The translations under genes were made by a program, and so were the position numbers. The notes beneath the pieces are model-generated. The model was not told where the DNA came from. It worked only from the letters and a program-made list of their open reading frames with translations, and did not search any database. From QHXW01 sp963752965 (GTDB lineage: Bacteria > Acidobacteriota > Terriglobia > Bryobacterales > Bryobacteraceae), in assembly GCA_963752965.1 (NCBI GenBank), contig CAVWAJ010000011.1, positions 22,147-86,146 on the forward strand: a stretch of DNA of 64,000 nucleotides, given 5' to 3'. Of this stretch, positions 1 to 9,241 are shown piece after piece (the first letter of the stretch is position 1; each line of letters begins with the position of its first letter).

Positions 1-735
1 CTGCTCGGCATCGCCATTCTCGTTCGGGCTGGCGGGATTGGTATGCTGCGGCTTCACCCCGTAATACCTCATCACCCCTTCATAGCGCCGGTTGAACTCC
101 TCCAGATTGCTCATGTTGTTGACCGCGCTCGACAGGCTGTCGGTGCGGTGCTCGGCCGCTACTGCTCCCAACTCCCAGACCGCGTTCTGCCATCCTTCGC
201 TGAGACTCTCCAGGCTCTCCGAATAGCAGATCGTGCCCGTCTCCCAGTTCGAATACGTCAGCACAAAGTGGTACACCAGGTGCTCGAACGTCTGCCCCGC
301 CAGCGTGATCCCCAGCTCGGTCATGTGCGTGAAGTCCGACGCACACAGTCGCCCCGGTGCGTGTTTCTGGCTGAAGTACACTTCCTGCGCGGGTCCTTCC
401 GTCACCCGCCATAGCTTGACCCGCCGTTGCAGTGTCCGGATCTGCCCGTCACTGAACCGCCCCGGGTATTCCCGCTGCAGCCACGCGAACACCGTCTTGG
501 CTTCCAGTCCTGGACTCTCCTGAATCTGCCGCTGAACAACGTCCCACACCTCGCCAAACGGATCTTCGCGGGTCCGCCACTGGCGCTCCTTCTTCAGTTC
601 GCTGGGCAATCTTTCCAGGCTCAGATACCGCCGCGCTGTTGTCGGGTCCATTCCCGCCTTCGACGCCGCAATCTCTTGATTCTTTTCTGTATTCGACAAC
701 TGTCTCAGCCTCCTCACCTGCTCGTCCGTGACCAT
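1..735 (-). CDS. istA: IS21-family transposase IstA, 3' end outside window
   Basis: The first 245 codons of the IS21-type transposase are present, starting at an ATG at 735-733. The visible part holds the N-terminal helix-turn-helix region and all three catalytic acidic residues: D in ASDFTH, D in HRTDS and E in NENGDAEQ. It is the same protein as the complete copy starting at 28137. The gene is cut only by the window edge, so nothing indicates that this copy is damaged. Confidence 0.92.
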   Translation of the reverse strand, partial: MVTDEQVRRLRQLSNTEKNQEIAASKAGMDPTTARRYLSLERLPSELKKERQWRTREDPFGEVWDVVQRQIQESPGLEAKTVFAWLQREYPGRFSDGQIRTLQRRVKLWRVTEGPAQEVYFSQKHAPGRLCASDFTHMTELGITLAGQTFEHLVYHFVLTYSNWETGTICYSESLESLSEGWQNAVWELGAVAAEHRTDSLSSAVNNMSNLEEFNRRYEGVMRYYGVKPQHTNPASPNENGDAEQ

Positions 736-836
736 CCCTTGGCGCTACTTGAGCGCGATTCTCGATGGTCACATTAGTTGTCGTCGAGCGGGAGTTTTAA
801 TTGTCGTCAGCCGGGAGTTCTAATTGTCGCCGAACA
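1..836 (-). mobile_element. IS21-family element, partial (runs off left edge)
   Basis: The stretch matches, base for base as far as I compared, the reverse complement of the left part of the complete element at 28036-30794. Its outer end at 831-836 is the inverted terminus starting TGTTCGGCGACAATTA. Inside the end are three spaced copies of a GACAAYTA motif, the usual multiple transposase-binding sites of IS21 termini. The other end and its flank lie outside the window, so the target duplication cannot be checked. Confidence 0.93.
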
Positions 837-1087
837 GCCTGCGACCGAAAATAGCGGAAATGGTTCCAAACAAGGCAGACACGGCCTCATGATCAACACT
901 CGCAACGTCTAGCATGTACCAGCGACGGCTCAGCTTCCGTGATTTCGGTATGCAAATTGCCCAGGATGGCTGTCCAAGCACGGGGGATGGTTGTTTTGTG
1001 AGTTGTGGGATGGGCCACTGTTTACCGGTTGCTTGGGTTCGGAGCAGTAGAAATGAAGGAGCGGCAGTAGCCGAGGAGAATTGGTTT
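837..1087. other. gene-free stretch between IS end and PEP-CTERM gene
   Basis: I see no convincing gene here. A minus-strand open frame continues from about 960 to the IS boundary and could be the remnant of a gene cut by the IS, but it has no recognisable motif. The last bases carry the GAGGAG ribosome-binding site of the next gene at about 1074-1079. Confidence 0.5.
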
Positions 1088-1681
1088 ATGCGAAAGGGGT
1101 TAGCCTTTTTGGGAGCCTTTGCGATGCTCTTGCTCGCGGCTCCTCTGTCGAGAGCTGAGGGGCTACTATTGGCACAGTGCGTGGAGTTTACGGCTTGCTG
1201 GAACGGCCCTGGCCCGACGCCGTGGTCCGACAGCCTAAGCGGGGCAGAACTTTCCGCGGTAGAGGCTGCGGCGGGCTCTACCATCATTCCGTTCATCGTG
1301 GAACAGAATACGGAGTTCGTCATACGTGTGGGTTTAACGACGATAACGTTCGCTACATCCGGTGGGCCGGTTGTACAGACTTTGGGGGAATTCAACGGAA
1401 CTAGTTCGCACAGTGATCCGTGTTCAACCATCCTGCCATACTGCGAAACTGACACCGTAGGCACTTTCGAGGTCCCCGACGGTGCAACCAGTGCCACTAT
1501 CTCTGGGACGTTTGGGAACAGTTTCGTTGGTTCCACGGCAGGCGAATGCTTGTATCTCGGTGCAGACGGTCCGTGCACTCTCAGTGGGACGCCGACGGTT
1601 CCCGAGCCGACTTCCATTGTTCTGCTGGGGACGGGGCTGCTGGGGCTGGCATACAAAATGCGCCGGCGTCTGCGCGCCTAG
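1088..1681 (+). CDS. PEP-CTERM sorting-domain secreted protein
   Basis: This is a 197-residue exported protein. It begins with a signal peptide (hydrophobic core GAFAMLLLAAPL, cleavage near SRAEG). It ends with a classic PEP-CTERM sorting signal: a VPEP motif, a hydrophobic segment and a basic tail RRRLR. The family is recognised by an exosortase (EpsH-like), which clips after the motif and passes the protein to the cell envelope or matrix. The middle is rich in S, T and G, has several cysteines and resembles no enzyme I know. The start at 1088 is chosen because GAGGAG lies about 9 bases upstream and the signal peptide begins there; the open frame extends further upstream without coding character. 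No exosortase gene is in the window. Confidence 0.85.
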   Translation: MRKGLAFLGAFAMLLLAAPLSRAEGLLLAQCVEFTACWNGPGPTPWSDSLSGAELSAVEAAAGSTIIPFIVEQNTEFVIRVGLTTITFATSGGPVVQTLGEFNGTSSHSDPCSTILPYCETDTVGTFEVPDGATSATISGTFGNSFVGSTAGECLYLGADGPCTLSGTPTVPEPTSIVLLGTGLLGLAYKMRRRLRA

Positions 1682-1706
1682 TCCTTCTGCTTCTTCGGTT
1701 ACTCTT

Positions 1707-1744
1707 AGCCCGGCTGCCGAAAGGCGCCGGGCTTTTCATTTTTG
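1707..1744 (+). terminator. rho-independent terminator after PEP-CTERM gene
   Basis: A strong hairpin pairs AGCCCGGC (1707-1714) with GCCGGGCT (1726-1733), extended by an inner GCC-gaaa-GGC stem. A T-rich run follows. It lies 26 bases after the stop codon of the PEP-CTERM gene. Confidence 0.85.
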
Positions 1745-2015
1745 TGGATGTATCGAGCGTTGGTGAGCAGCAATAGAAACTGTGAGGATCAGTCGCGTTT
1801 GGCTGAAAAGGCATCGCGCGAGCTGCGGCGAATCTTCGAGGAGTGCTTGAAGAACGGGGTGGCGCGGGCGGCGGGCATCCGCAGTAAGAGTTTAGATAGC
1901 GACTGGAATCTTATTAATTCCGATAGGCTTAGGCTCTCACGTTTCCCCTACATCCTCTGATAGCAGTCGAAAGATGCCTTGTCTCAACGGGATTGCAGTC
2001 GGCATTATTAGCCTC
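1745..2015. other. gene-free stretch before pilin gene
   Basis: A 72-codon open frame at 1742-1960 spans most of this gap, but it has no recognisable domain and no ribosome-binding site. I treat the stretch as intergenic, probably holding the pilin promoter. No clear -35/-10 pair stood out. Confidence 0.4.
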
Positions 2016-2201
2016 ATGCAGATCCATTTCAAACGATTCCTTTGCGATGAAGAAGGGCAAGACCTGATCGAGTACACGCTGCTGCTGGCGTTTGTTTGCC
2101 TGGCTTCGGCGGCGCTGTTCGTTAGCGCGGGAGGCAGTGTGTCGGGTATCTGGAGCTCGGCCAACAGCGATCTCGCGAAGGCCAATACATCCGCGAGCTA
2201 A
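2016..2201 (+). CDS. Flp/Fap-type pilin
   Basis: This is a 61-residue protein with the layout of Flp-family type IVb pilins. A short charged N-terminus leads to GQDLIEYTLLL, where the G/E pair matches the prepilin-peptidase processing region, followed by one hydrophobic helix and a small polar tail. In this family the mature helix polymerises into thin pili exported by a Tad system. The ATG at 2016 is chosen because it gives the usual short leader; an ATG at 1974 in the same frame would add 14 untypical residues. No tad or prepilin peptidase gene is nearby, so the pilin is orphan here. Single Flp genes far from tad loci are common in acidobacteria, from general knowledge. Confidence 0.8.
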   Translation: MQIHFKRFLCDEEGQDLIEYTLLLAFVCLASAALFVSAGGSVSGIWSSANSDLAKANTSAS

Positions 2202-2204
2202 GGC

Positions 2205-3095
2205 TCACACGGGCGCGGGTTGTTCCAGCAAGAGTTCCAGGAACGACTGCACCGCGTGACTGAAGCGTTTGCGCTTGCGGTGGACGATGCCGACGGGGCG
2301 CACGAGTTCCGGGGCGTGCAGGGGGATGGAAACCAAGCGGCCCTGCGCGATTTCGGCCTGCATGGTGCGGGCGGGCAGAATACTGATACCGGAGCCGAGG
2401 GCCACGGCCTCCTTGATCATCTGAATATTGTCGAACTGCATCGCCAGGTGGATTTCGATGCCGTGCTCGCGGAAAAAATGGTCGAGCTCGCGGCGGATCA
2501 CGAGCTCTTCGTCGAAGCCGACGAAGTCCTGGCCATCGAGATCGGCGGGTAGAAGCACGGCCTTCGCGGCGAGCGGATGCGAGAGCGGCGCGGCCACGGT
2601 CATCTCCTCTTCACGCCAGGGAATCACGGCGAGATCTTTCGTACCCACGGGATAACTGACAAGACCGAGATCAGCCTGATCGTCGACGACGGCTTCGTAA
2701 ACTTTGTTGGGCCGCAGGTAATCAACGTGAAGCTGGGTATTGGGAAATCGCGCGGCGAATTCGTCTTGCAGGCGCGACATTTCCGATAGCCCGATGGAAT
2801 AAATCGAAGCCACGCGCACGCTCCCTTCCACGGATTCCTTCAAGTATTCAAACTGCACCTGAAACTGTTCCTCGCGGCGCAGGACGTCGCGGCAAAGATC
2901 GTAGAAAAGCTTGCCGGCGGGAGTCAGCGCGAGAGGGCGCGTGGTGCGATCGAGAAGCGAGACGCCGAAGCGACGTTCCAAGTCGTGGATCGACTGGCTG
3001 GCGGCCGACTGGCTGATCCCATTGAGGGTTGCCCCACGGCTGACGCTCTTGCTTTGCGCTATATCGCGGAAAAGCTTCAGGTTATCGAATAGCAA
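2205..3095 (-). CDS. LysR-family transcription regulator, GltC-like position
   Basis: The 296-residue protein has an N-terminal winged helix-turn-helix (residues about 1-60, with SQSAASQSIHDLERRFG) and a C-terminal type 2 periplasmic-binding-like effector domain ending near residue 290. This is the normal length and order for LysR regulators. It is divergent from gltB-gltD with about 106 bases between the start codons, the same arrangement as B. subtilis gltC next to gltAB. An AGCATA-N8-TATGCT palindrome lies between them. I infer that it controls its own gene and glutamate synthase. The effector cannot be read from the sequence. Confidence 0.88.
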   Translation of the reverse strand: MLFDNLKLFRDIAQSKSVSRGATLNGISQSAASQSIHDLERRFGVSLLDRTTRPLALTPAGKLFYDLCRDVLRREEQFQVQFEYLKESVEGSVRVASIYSIGLSEMSRLQDEFAARFPNTQLHVDYLRPNKVYEAVVDDQADLGLVSYPVGTKDLAVIPWREEEMTVAAPLSHPLAAKAVLLPADLDGQDFVGFDEELVIRRELDHFFREHGIEIHLAMQFDNIQMIKEAVALGSGISILPARTMQAEIAQGRLVSIPLHAPELVRPVGIVHRKRKRFSHAVQSFLELLLEQPAPV

Positions 3096-3101
3096 GCAAC
3101 G

Positions 3102-3121
3102 AGCATAACATAAGCTATGCT
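3102..3121. promoter_or_regulatory. candidate LysR operator
   Basis: The perfect inverted repeat AGCATA-N8-TATGCT has the dyad form and T-N11-A spacing of LysR-type binding sites. It sits 6 bases upstream of the regulator start codon and about 80 bases upstream of gltB, where both autoregulation and divergent activation are expected. Confidence 0.55.
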
Positions 3122-3129
3122 AATGTCAA

Positions 3130-3159
3130 GACAGAGTTAAATTTCTATTGCCTTATAAT
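3130..3159 (+). promoter_or_regulatory. possible gltB promoter
   Basis: A perfect TATAAT lies at 3154-3159, preceded by GACAGA at 3130-3135 with an 18-base spacer. It is just downstream of the LysR palindrome. The -35 match is weak, as expected for an activator-dependent promoter. Confidence 0.35.
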
Positions 3160-3201
3160 TCATTAGCTGGTATATTTATTCAAATCCCGTTGGAGACACC
3201 C

Positions 3202-6200
3202 ATGAAAGATCCCACCCCGAGTACAGGTCTACCTGCACCCCAGGGGCTGTACGACCCGGCGAACGAGCGGGACGCGTGCGGCATCGGCTTTGTGGCCAAC
3301 ATTAAAGGCCAAAAATCGCACGACATCATTCTGAAGGGCATTCAAGTTCTGATCAACCTGACGCATCGCGGCGCATGCGGCTGCGATCCGGAAACCGGCG
3401 ATGGAGCCGGGGTGCTGATTCAGATTCCGCACAAGTTTTTCGCGCGCGAGTGTGCGCGACTCGGCTTCACGCTACCGGAGCCGGGCGAATACGGTGTGGG
3501 CCTGGTGTTTCTGCCGGTGGAGAAGCAGGAGCGGTTGCAGTGCGAAGGCATACTCGAGCGGATTGCGCGCGAGGAAGGGCTGCACGTGATCGGGTGGCGG
3601 GATACGCCGATTGACGGGTCGGCGATTGGGCGCGTGGCGCGCAATTCGCAGCCGTACATTGAGCAAATTTTCATCCGGCGCGGCCACGAAATGAGCGAGG
3701 ACCAACTGGAGCGCAAGCTGTACGTGGTGCGCAAGCGCGCGGAGATTGAAATCGCGAATTCGGATATCCCGGATAAAGACTTTTTCTACGTGCCTTCGCT
3801 TTCGTGCCGGACCATCGTTTATAAGGGCCTGCTGCTGGCGCCTCAGATTGCGAAGTTCTACATGGAGCTCTCTGATCCGGACGTGATGAGCGCGCTGTGC
3901 CTGGTGCACCAGCGCTTTTCCACCAACACGTTTCCGAGTTGGCCGCTGGCGCATCCGTACCGTTACATCGCGCACAACGGGGAAATCAACACGCTGCGGG
4001 GCAACGTGAACTGGATGTACGCGCGGCAGTCGATTCTGGCGTCTCCGGTGTTCGGCGACGACATCAAGAAGCTGTTCCCGATCGTGACGCCGGGCGGCAG
4101 CGATTCGGCGAGCTTCGACAATGTGCTGGAGCTGCTGTACCTAGCGGGGCGCGACCTTCCGCACGCGATGGCGATGCTGATTCCGGAAGCTTGGGCGTCG
4201 AATGAGCACATGCGCCCGGAGAAGAAGGCGTTTTACGAATATCACGCCTCACTGATGGAGCCGTGGGACGGGCCGGCGGCGATTGCCTTCACCGATGGGC
4301 GCGTGATCGGGGCGACGTTGGACCGCAATGGATTGCGGCCGGCGCGATACCTGGTGACGCACGATGATCTGGTAGTGATGGCGTCGGAGACCGGGGTGTT
4401 GCCCATCAAGCCCGAGGACGTGCGGATGAAGGGACGCTTGCAGCCGGGCAAGATGTTTCTGGTGGACACGGTGGCGGGCCAGATCATTCCCGACAGAGAA
4501 CTGAAGCGCCGTCTTTACACGCGGCGGCCTTACGCACAGTGGCTGAAGGAGAATCAGATCCACCTGGACGATCTTCCTGAGCCTTCGCGTGTGTACGGCC
4601 ACGAGCCGGAATCGCTTGTGATGCGGCAGCGCGCGTTCGGCTACACGGATGAAGACGTACGCATACTGCTCACACCGATGGCGGCGAAAGGCGAGGAGCC
4701 GGTGGGCTCGATGGGAATCGATACGCCGCTCGCGTGCCTGTCGGACAAACCGCAGCCGCTGTTCCATTACTTCAAACAGCTTTTTGCGCAGGTAACGAAT
4801 CCACCGATTGACCCGATTCGCGAAGAGATGGTGATGTCGCTCATCAGCTACATCGGGACAGAGCGCAACATTCTGGACGAGACGCCGAAGCACTGCCACA
4901 CGCTGCGCATGCCACACCCGATTCTGACGAATCGCGATCTAGAGCGACTGCGGCGCGTTTCGCAGGGCGACTATCTTTGCACCACTTTGCCGGCGCTGTT
5001 TCGCGCGGATGGGGGCGCGAAGGAGCTGGAGCGTTCGCTGAATGCACTTTGCCGCGGGGCTTCGCAAGCCATCAAGAACGGCTACACCATGATCATTCTC
5101 TCGGATCGAGGCGTCGACGAGCAGGACGCGCCCATTCCGAGTTTGCTGGCGCTGACGGCGGTTCACAATCATCTGGTCCGCGAGAAAACCCGCACGCAGG
5201 TTGCGCTGATTATCGAGTCTGGCGAGCCGCGCGAGGTGATGCATTTCTGCCTGCTGATTGGGTACGGGGCGAGCGCGGTGAACCCATACCTCGCCATCGA
5301 GACGCTGGAGAACATGGCCAATAGCGGCCTGCTGCCGGAAGGCATCACGTTTGAAAGGGCGCTCAAGAATTACATCAAAGCGATCAATAAGGGCCTGCTG
5401 AAGGTAGCTTCGAAGATGGGAATTTCGACGCTGCAAAGTTACCGCGGCGCGCAAGTCTTCGAGGCAATTGGCTTAAACAAGTCGCTGGTGGACCAGTATT
5501 TCACGGGTACGGCGTCGCGCATCGAAGGGGTGGGGCTGGAAGTGCTCGCCGAAGAGGCGCGCCGCAAGCACGAGCACGCATTGCGGCCGGCGACGGATTT
5601 CGACACGGAACTGGCGGTGGGCGGGAACTATCAATACAGGGTGCGCGGCGAGTATCACCTATATAACCCGCAAACCGTGGCGAAGCTACAGCACGCGGTG
5701 CAGCAATCGAGCTTCCAGACGTTTCGGGAATACACGAACCTTATCGACCAACAGAACAAGCAGCTATGCACGCTGCGCGGCCTCGTGGAGTTCAAAGCGG
5801 GCACACCGGTGCCGCTTGAAGAGGTGGAGCCGGCGAAGGAGATCGTGAAGCGCTTCGCGACCGGCGCGATGTCGTACGGCTCGATCAGCAAAGAGACGCA
5901 CGAGACGCTGGCCATTGCAATGAACCGCATTGGCGGCAAGTCCAACACGGGCGAAGGTGGTGAGGACGAGGCGCGGTTCCAGCGCGACGCGAACGGCGAC
6001 TGGCGGCGCAGCGCGATCAAACAGGTGGCGTCGGCGCGTTTCGGCGTGACCACCAACTACCTGGTGAACGCCGATGAATTGCAGATCAAGATGGCGCAGG
6101 GAGCGAAGCCTGGCGAGGGCGGGCAGCTTCCGGGGCACAAGGTCGACGAGGTGATTGCGAAGGTCCGGCACTCGATTCCCGGCGTGAGCCTGATCTCGCC

Positions 6201-7782
6201 GCCGCCGCACCATGACATTTACTCGATCGAAGATCTGGCGCAGTTGATCTACGATCTGAAAAACGCAAATCCCAAGGCGCGGATTTCGGTGAAGCTGGTG
6301 GCGGAAGTAGGGGTGGGGACGGTGGCCGCGGGCGTGGCGAAAGCGCACGCGGACGTGGTGCTGATCAGCGGGCATGACGGCGGCACGGGGGCATCACCGC
6401 TGACCTCGCTGCAACACTCAGGGATTCCGTGGGAACTGGGCCTGGCGGAAACGCAGCAGGTGCTGGTGTTGAACGATCTTCGCGGGCGCATCACGGTGCA
6501 GACCGATGGCAAGCTGCAAACGGGACGGGACGTGGCGATCGCCGCGCTGCTGGGCGCGGAGGAATTTGGGTTCTCGACCGCGCCGCTCGTGGCGCTGGGC
6601 TGCATCATGATGCGCAAGTGCCACTTGAACACTTGCCCGGTGGGCATCGCGACGCAGGACGCCGAGCTACGCAAGAAATTTCAAGGCACGCCGGAGCACG
6701 CGATCAATTTCTTTTTCTTCATTGCCGAACAACTGCGCGAGATCATGGCGCAGCTCGGTTTCCGCACGTTTAACGAGATGGTGGGGCGCGTAGATATGCT
6801 CGACATGCGCCCAGCCGTCGAGCATTGGAAGGCGAAGGGGCTCGACTTTTCATCGATCCTCTACAATCCGGCGATGCCGTCACGCATCGCGCGGCGCAAG
6901 ATCCAGGAGCAGGATCACGGGCTGGCTACCGCGCTGGACCATACGCTGATAGACCTGGCGCGGGAAGCGGTGGAAAACCAGACGCCGGTTGAGATCAAGC
7001 TGCCGATTCGCAACGTGCACCGCACGGTGGGCACGATGCTCTCGGGCGAAGTGGCGCGGCGGTACGGGTCTGGGGGATTGCCCGACGATACGATCCGCTG
7101 CCAGTTCACGGGATCGGCCGGGCAGAGCTTTGGCGCGTTTCTGGCGCACGGCATCACGCTGTCGCTTGAAGGAGACGCCAACGATTACACGGGCAAGGGG
7201 CTCTCCGGCGGCCGGCTGGTGGTTTATCCGCCGCACTCATCGACATTCCTGCCGGAGGAAAACATTCTGATCGGCAACGTGGTGCTCTACGGCGCGACTA
7301 GCGGCGAGGCGTATTTCAATGGCATGGCGGGCGAGCGGTTCGCGGTGCGAAATTCCGGGGCGACGGCGGTGGTGGAAGGTGTGGGCGACCATGGCTGCGA
7401 GTACATGACCAAGGGCCTGGTGGTGGTGTTGGGAAAGGCGGGGCGCAACTTCGCCGCGGGCATGAGCGGCGGCATCGCTTACGTGCTGGATGAGAAGGGC
7501 GACTTCGCGGAGAAGCGCTGCAACCTGGCGGCGGTGGATCTGGAGGCGGTGCAGGACGAGGCGGACGTTGAGGTGTTGCGTAATCTGATCGCGAAGCACT
7601 TCGAGTACACGGGAAGCCCGCGCGCCAAGTGGATTCGTGAGAATTGGGAAACAATGCTGCCAAAGTTTCTGAAGGTGTTCCCGCACGAATACAAGCGCGT
7701 GCTGGGAATTCCGCGTAAGGGGGCGCAGGTGTTTGCGCCGGTTCCGCCGGCAGCAGCGGCACGGCAGGTGGCGCATGGGTAA
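3202..7782 (+). CDS. gltB: glutamate synthase, large (alpha) subunit
   Basis: GltB makes two glutamates from glutamine and 2-oxoglutarate, using electrons delivered by GltD. From the ATG at 3202 the protein is 1,526 residues, the usual length. Cys26 in DACGIGF is the amidotransferase nucleophile exposed after removal of a 25-residue propeptide. The class II amidotransferase domain covers roughly the first 430 residues. A central domain and an FMN-binding synthase domain follow, with SPPPHHDIYS near residue 1000. Three 3Fe-4S ligands are visible: Cys1134, Cys1140 and Cys1145. The C-terminus is the GXGXG beta-helix. The start is chosen because TGGAGA lies just upstream; the frame opens 54 bases earlier without typical N-terminal residues. 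The 3' end overlaps gltD by 8 bases, so translation is probably coupled. Confidence 0.97.
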   Translation: MKDPTPSTGLPAPQGLYDPANERDACGIGFVANIKGQKSHDIILKGIQVLINLTHRGACGCDPETGDGAGVLIQIPHKFFARECARLGFTLPEPGEYGVGLVFLPVEKQERLQCEGILERIAREEGLHVIGWRDTPIDGSAIGRVARNSQPYIEQIFIRRGHEMSEDQLERKLYVVRKRAEIEIANSDIPDKDFFYVPSLSCRTIVYKGLLLAPQIAKFYMELSDPDVMSALCLVHQRFSTNTFPSWPLAHPYRYIAHNGEINTLRGNVNWMYARQSILASPVFGDDIKKLFPIVTPGGSDSASFDNVLELLYLAGRDLPHAMAMLIPEAWASNEHMRPEKKAFYEYHASLMEPWDGPAAIAFTDGRVIGATLDRNGLRPARYLVTHDDLVVMASETGVLPIKPEDVRMKGRLQPGKMFLVDTVAGQIIPDRELKRRLYTRRPYAQWLKENQIHLDDLPEPSRVYGHEPESLVMRQRAFGYTDEDVRILLTPMAAKGEEPVGSMGIDTPLACLSDKPQPLFHYFKQLFAQVTNPPIDPIREEMVMSLISYIGTERNILDETPKHCHTLRMPHPILTNRDLERLRRVSQGDYLCTTLPALFRADGGAKELERSLNALCRGASQAIKNGYTMIILSDRGVDEQDAPIPSLLALTAVHNHLVREKTRTQVALIIESGEPREVMHFCLLIGYGASAVNPYLAIETLENMANSGLLPEGITFERALKNYIKAINKGLLKVASKMGISTLQSYRGAQVFEAIGLNKSLVDQYFTGTASRIEGVGLEVLAEEARRKHEHALRPATDFDTELAVGGNYQYRVRGEYHLYNPQTVAKLQHAVQQSSFQTFREYTNLIDQQNKQLCTLRGLVEFKAGTPVPLEEVEPAKEIVKRFATGAMSYGSISKETHETLAIAMNRIGGKSNTGEGGEDEARFQRDANGDWRRSAIKQVASARFGVTTNYLVNADELQIKMAQGAKPGEGGQLPGHKVDEVIAKVRHSIPGVSLISPPPHHDIYSIEDLAQLIYDLKNANPKARISVKLVAEVGVGTVAAGVAKAHADVVLISGHDGGTGASPLTSLQHSGIPWELGLAETQQVLVLNDLRGRITVQTDGKLQTGRDVAIAALLGAEEFGFSTAPLVALGCIMMRKCHLNTCPVGIATQDAELRKKFQGTPEHAINFFFFIAEQLREIMAQLGFRTFNEMVGRVDMLDMRPAVEHWKAKGLDFSSILYNPAMPSRIARRKIQEQDHGLATALDHTLIDLAREAVENQTPVEIKLPIRNVHRTVGTMLSGEVARRYGSGGLPDDTIRCQFTGSAGQSFGAFLAHGITLSLEGDANDYTGKGLSGGRLVVYPPHSSTFLPEENILIGNVVLYGATSGEAYFNGMAGERFAVRNSGATAVVEGVGDHGCEYMTKGLVVVLGKAGRNFAAGMSGGIAYVLDEKGDFAEKRCNLAAVDLEAVQDEADVEVLRNLIAKHFEYTGSPRAKWIRENWETMLPKFLKVFPHEYKRVLGIPRKGAQVFAPVPPAAAARQVAHG

Positions 7783-9190
7783 AGACACGGGATTCATGGA
7801 GCATACGCGCGAGATGCCCAAGCGGCGTCCCGTGAGCGAGCGCGTCAACGACTGGTTCGAGATCTATCTCGACTTTCCGCAGGAAAACCTCCGCACGCAA
7901 GGCGCACGGTGCATGGACTGCGGCGTGCCCTTCTGCCACACTGGCTGCCCGCTCACCAACATCATTCCCGATTGGAACGACCTGGTGTATCGCGGCCGCT
8001 GGCGGGAAGCGATTCGGGTGCTGCACTCGACCAACAATTTTCCGGAATTCACGGGGCGCATCTGCCCTGCCCCGTGCGAAGCGGCGTGCGTGCTTGGGAT
8101 CAACGAGCCGCCGGTGACGATCAAGCAGATTGAGAAAAGCATCGTCGATTATGCGTTTGCGCAGGGCTGGATTCGTCCCGAGCCGCCGGCGGCGCGGACG
8201 GGAAAGCGCGTGGCGGTGGTGGGGTCGGGTCCGGCGGGGCTGGCGGCGGCACAGCAATTAGCGCGCGTGGGCCACTGGGTGACGGTTTTCGAGAAGGCGG
8301 ATCGCATCGGCGGCCTGCTGCGCTACGGTATTCCCAATTTCAAAATGGAGAAGCATCTGATCGACCGCCGGCTCGAACAGATGACGGCCGAAGGTGTGGA
8401 GTTCCGGCCGAATTCGCACGTGGGCGGGAATGTGCCGGTGGAGGATCTGCGCAAGGAATTCGACGCGATTCTGCTTGCAGGCGGCGCCGAGTGGCCGCGC
8501 GATCTGAACGTTCCGGGCCGTGAATTGAAGGGCATTCATTACGCGATGGAGTACTTGCCGCAGCAGAATAAAGTTTGCGAAGGGGATGCGGTGGCGCAGC
8601 AGATTCTCGCGACGGGCAAGCGTGTGGTGATCATCGGTGGCGGCGATACGGGCGCGGATTGCCTGGGCACGGCGCACCGGCAAAAACCGGCGTCGGTACA
8701 TCAATTCGAGCTGCTGCCCATGCCCCCGAAGGAACGCTCACCACTGACGCCGTGGCCGCTCTGGCCGATGCAATTGCGCGTGGAGGGCGCGCACGAAGAA
8801 GGCGGGAACCGCGAGTGGGGTGTCGCAACCACGAAATTCACGGGCGATGAAAACGGCAATGTGAAGCAACTGCATGCCGTGCGCGTTGGTCCACCGCCCA
8901 AGTTCGAACCGGTGGCGGGAACCGAATTCACGCTGGATGCCGACCTGGTCTTGCTAGCGATGGGCTTTCTCGGGCCGGTACGCAACGGGATGATCGAGCA
9001 GCTCGGCGTGAAGCTCGACCCGCGCGGCAACGTCGCGGCGGACGAGAACTACATGTCGTCGGTGCGTGGTGTTTTTGCTGCTGGCGATATGCGGCGTGGG
9101 CAATCGCTGGTGGTTTGGGCGATTGCGGAAGGGCGCAAGGCGGCTCGGGGAGTGGACGAGTTTCTGATGGGGGAGCGGAAGCTGGGATAA
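7775..9190 (+). CDS. gltD: glutamate synthase, small (beta) subunit
   Basis: GltD oxidises NAD(P)H and passes electrons through FAD and iron-sulfur clusters to GltB. The 471-residue protein starts with a cysteine-rich ferredoxin-like region (CMDCGVPFCHTGCP and CPAPCEAAC, residues about 45-105) that binds two 4Fe-4S clusters. An FAD-binding GSGPAG motif follows near residue 150, and a pyridine-nucleotide GGGDTG motif near 290. A final FAAGD block near 425 contacts FAD. All expected cysteines are present. The ATG at 7775 overlaps the end of gltB and gives the normal N-terminus; the open frame upstream lies inside gltB. Confidence 0.96.
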   Translation: MGKDTGFMEHTREMPKRRPVSERVNDWFEIYLDFPQENLRTQGARCMDCGVPFCHTGCPLTNIIPDWNDLVYRGRWREAIRVLHSTNNFPEFTGRICPAPCEAACVLGINEPPVTIKQIEKSIVDYAFAQGWIRPEPPAARTGKRVAVVGSGPAGLAAAQQLARVGHWVTVFEKADRIGGLLRYGIPNFKMEKHLIDRRLEQMTAEGVEFRPNSHVGGNVPVEDLRKEFDAILLAGGAEWPRDLNVPGRELKGIHYAMEYLPQQNKVCEGDAVAQQILATGKRVVIIGGGDTGADCLGTAHRQKPASVHQFELLPMPPKERSPLTPWPLWPMQLRVEGAHEEGGNREWGVATTKFTGDENGNVKQLHAVRVGPPPKFEPVAGTEFTLDADLVLLAMGFLGPVRNGMIEQLGVKLDPRGNVAADENYMSSVRGVFAAGDMRRGQSLVVWAIAEGRKAARGVDEFLMGERKLG

Positions 9191-9241
9191 GGCAAGAGAC
9201 AAAAGGCAAAGGGCAAAAGGCGCAGCGGCGCTGACCTCAGC

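Noticed and set aside
820..1656. Long minus-strand open frame of 278 codons
   Set aside because: It covers the PEP-CTERM gene antisense and has no domain; the forward gene has a signal peptide, sorting motif and terminator.
1742..1960. 72-codon forward open frame between PEP-CTERM and pilin genes
   Set aside because: No ribosome-binding site, no recognisable motif, and it begins inside the terminator T-run.
7237..8257. Long minus-strand open frames opposite gltB and gltD
   Set aside because: High-GC antisense shadows; the forward genes have complete cofactor and catalytic motifs.
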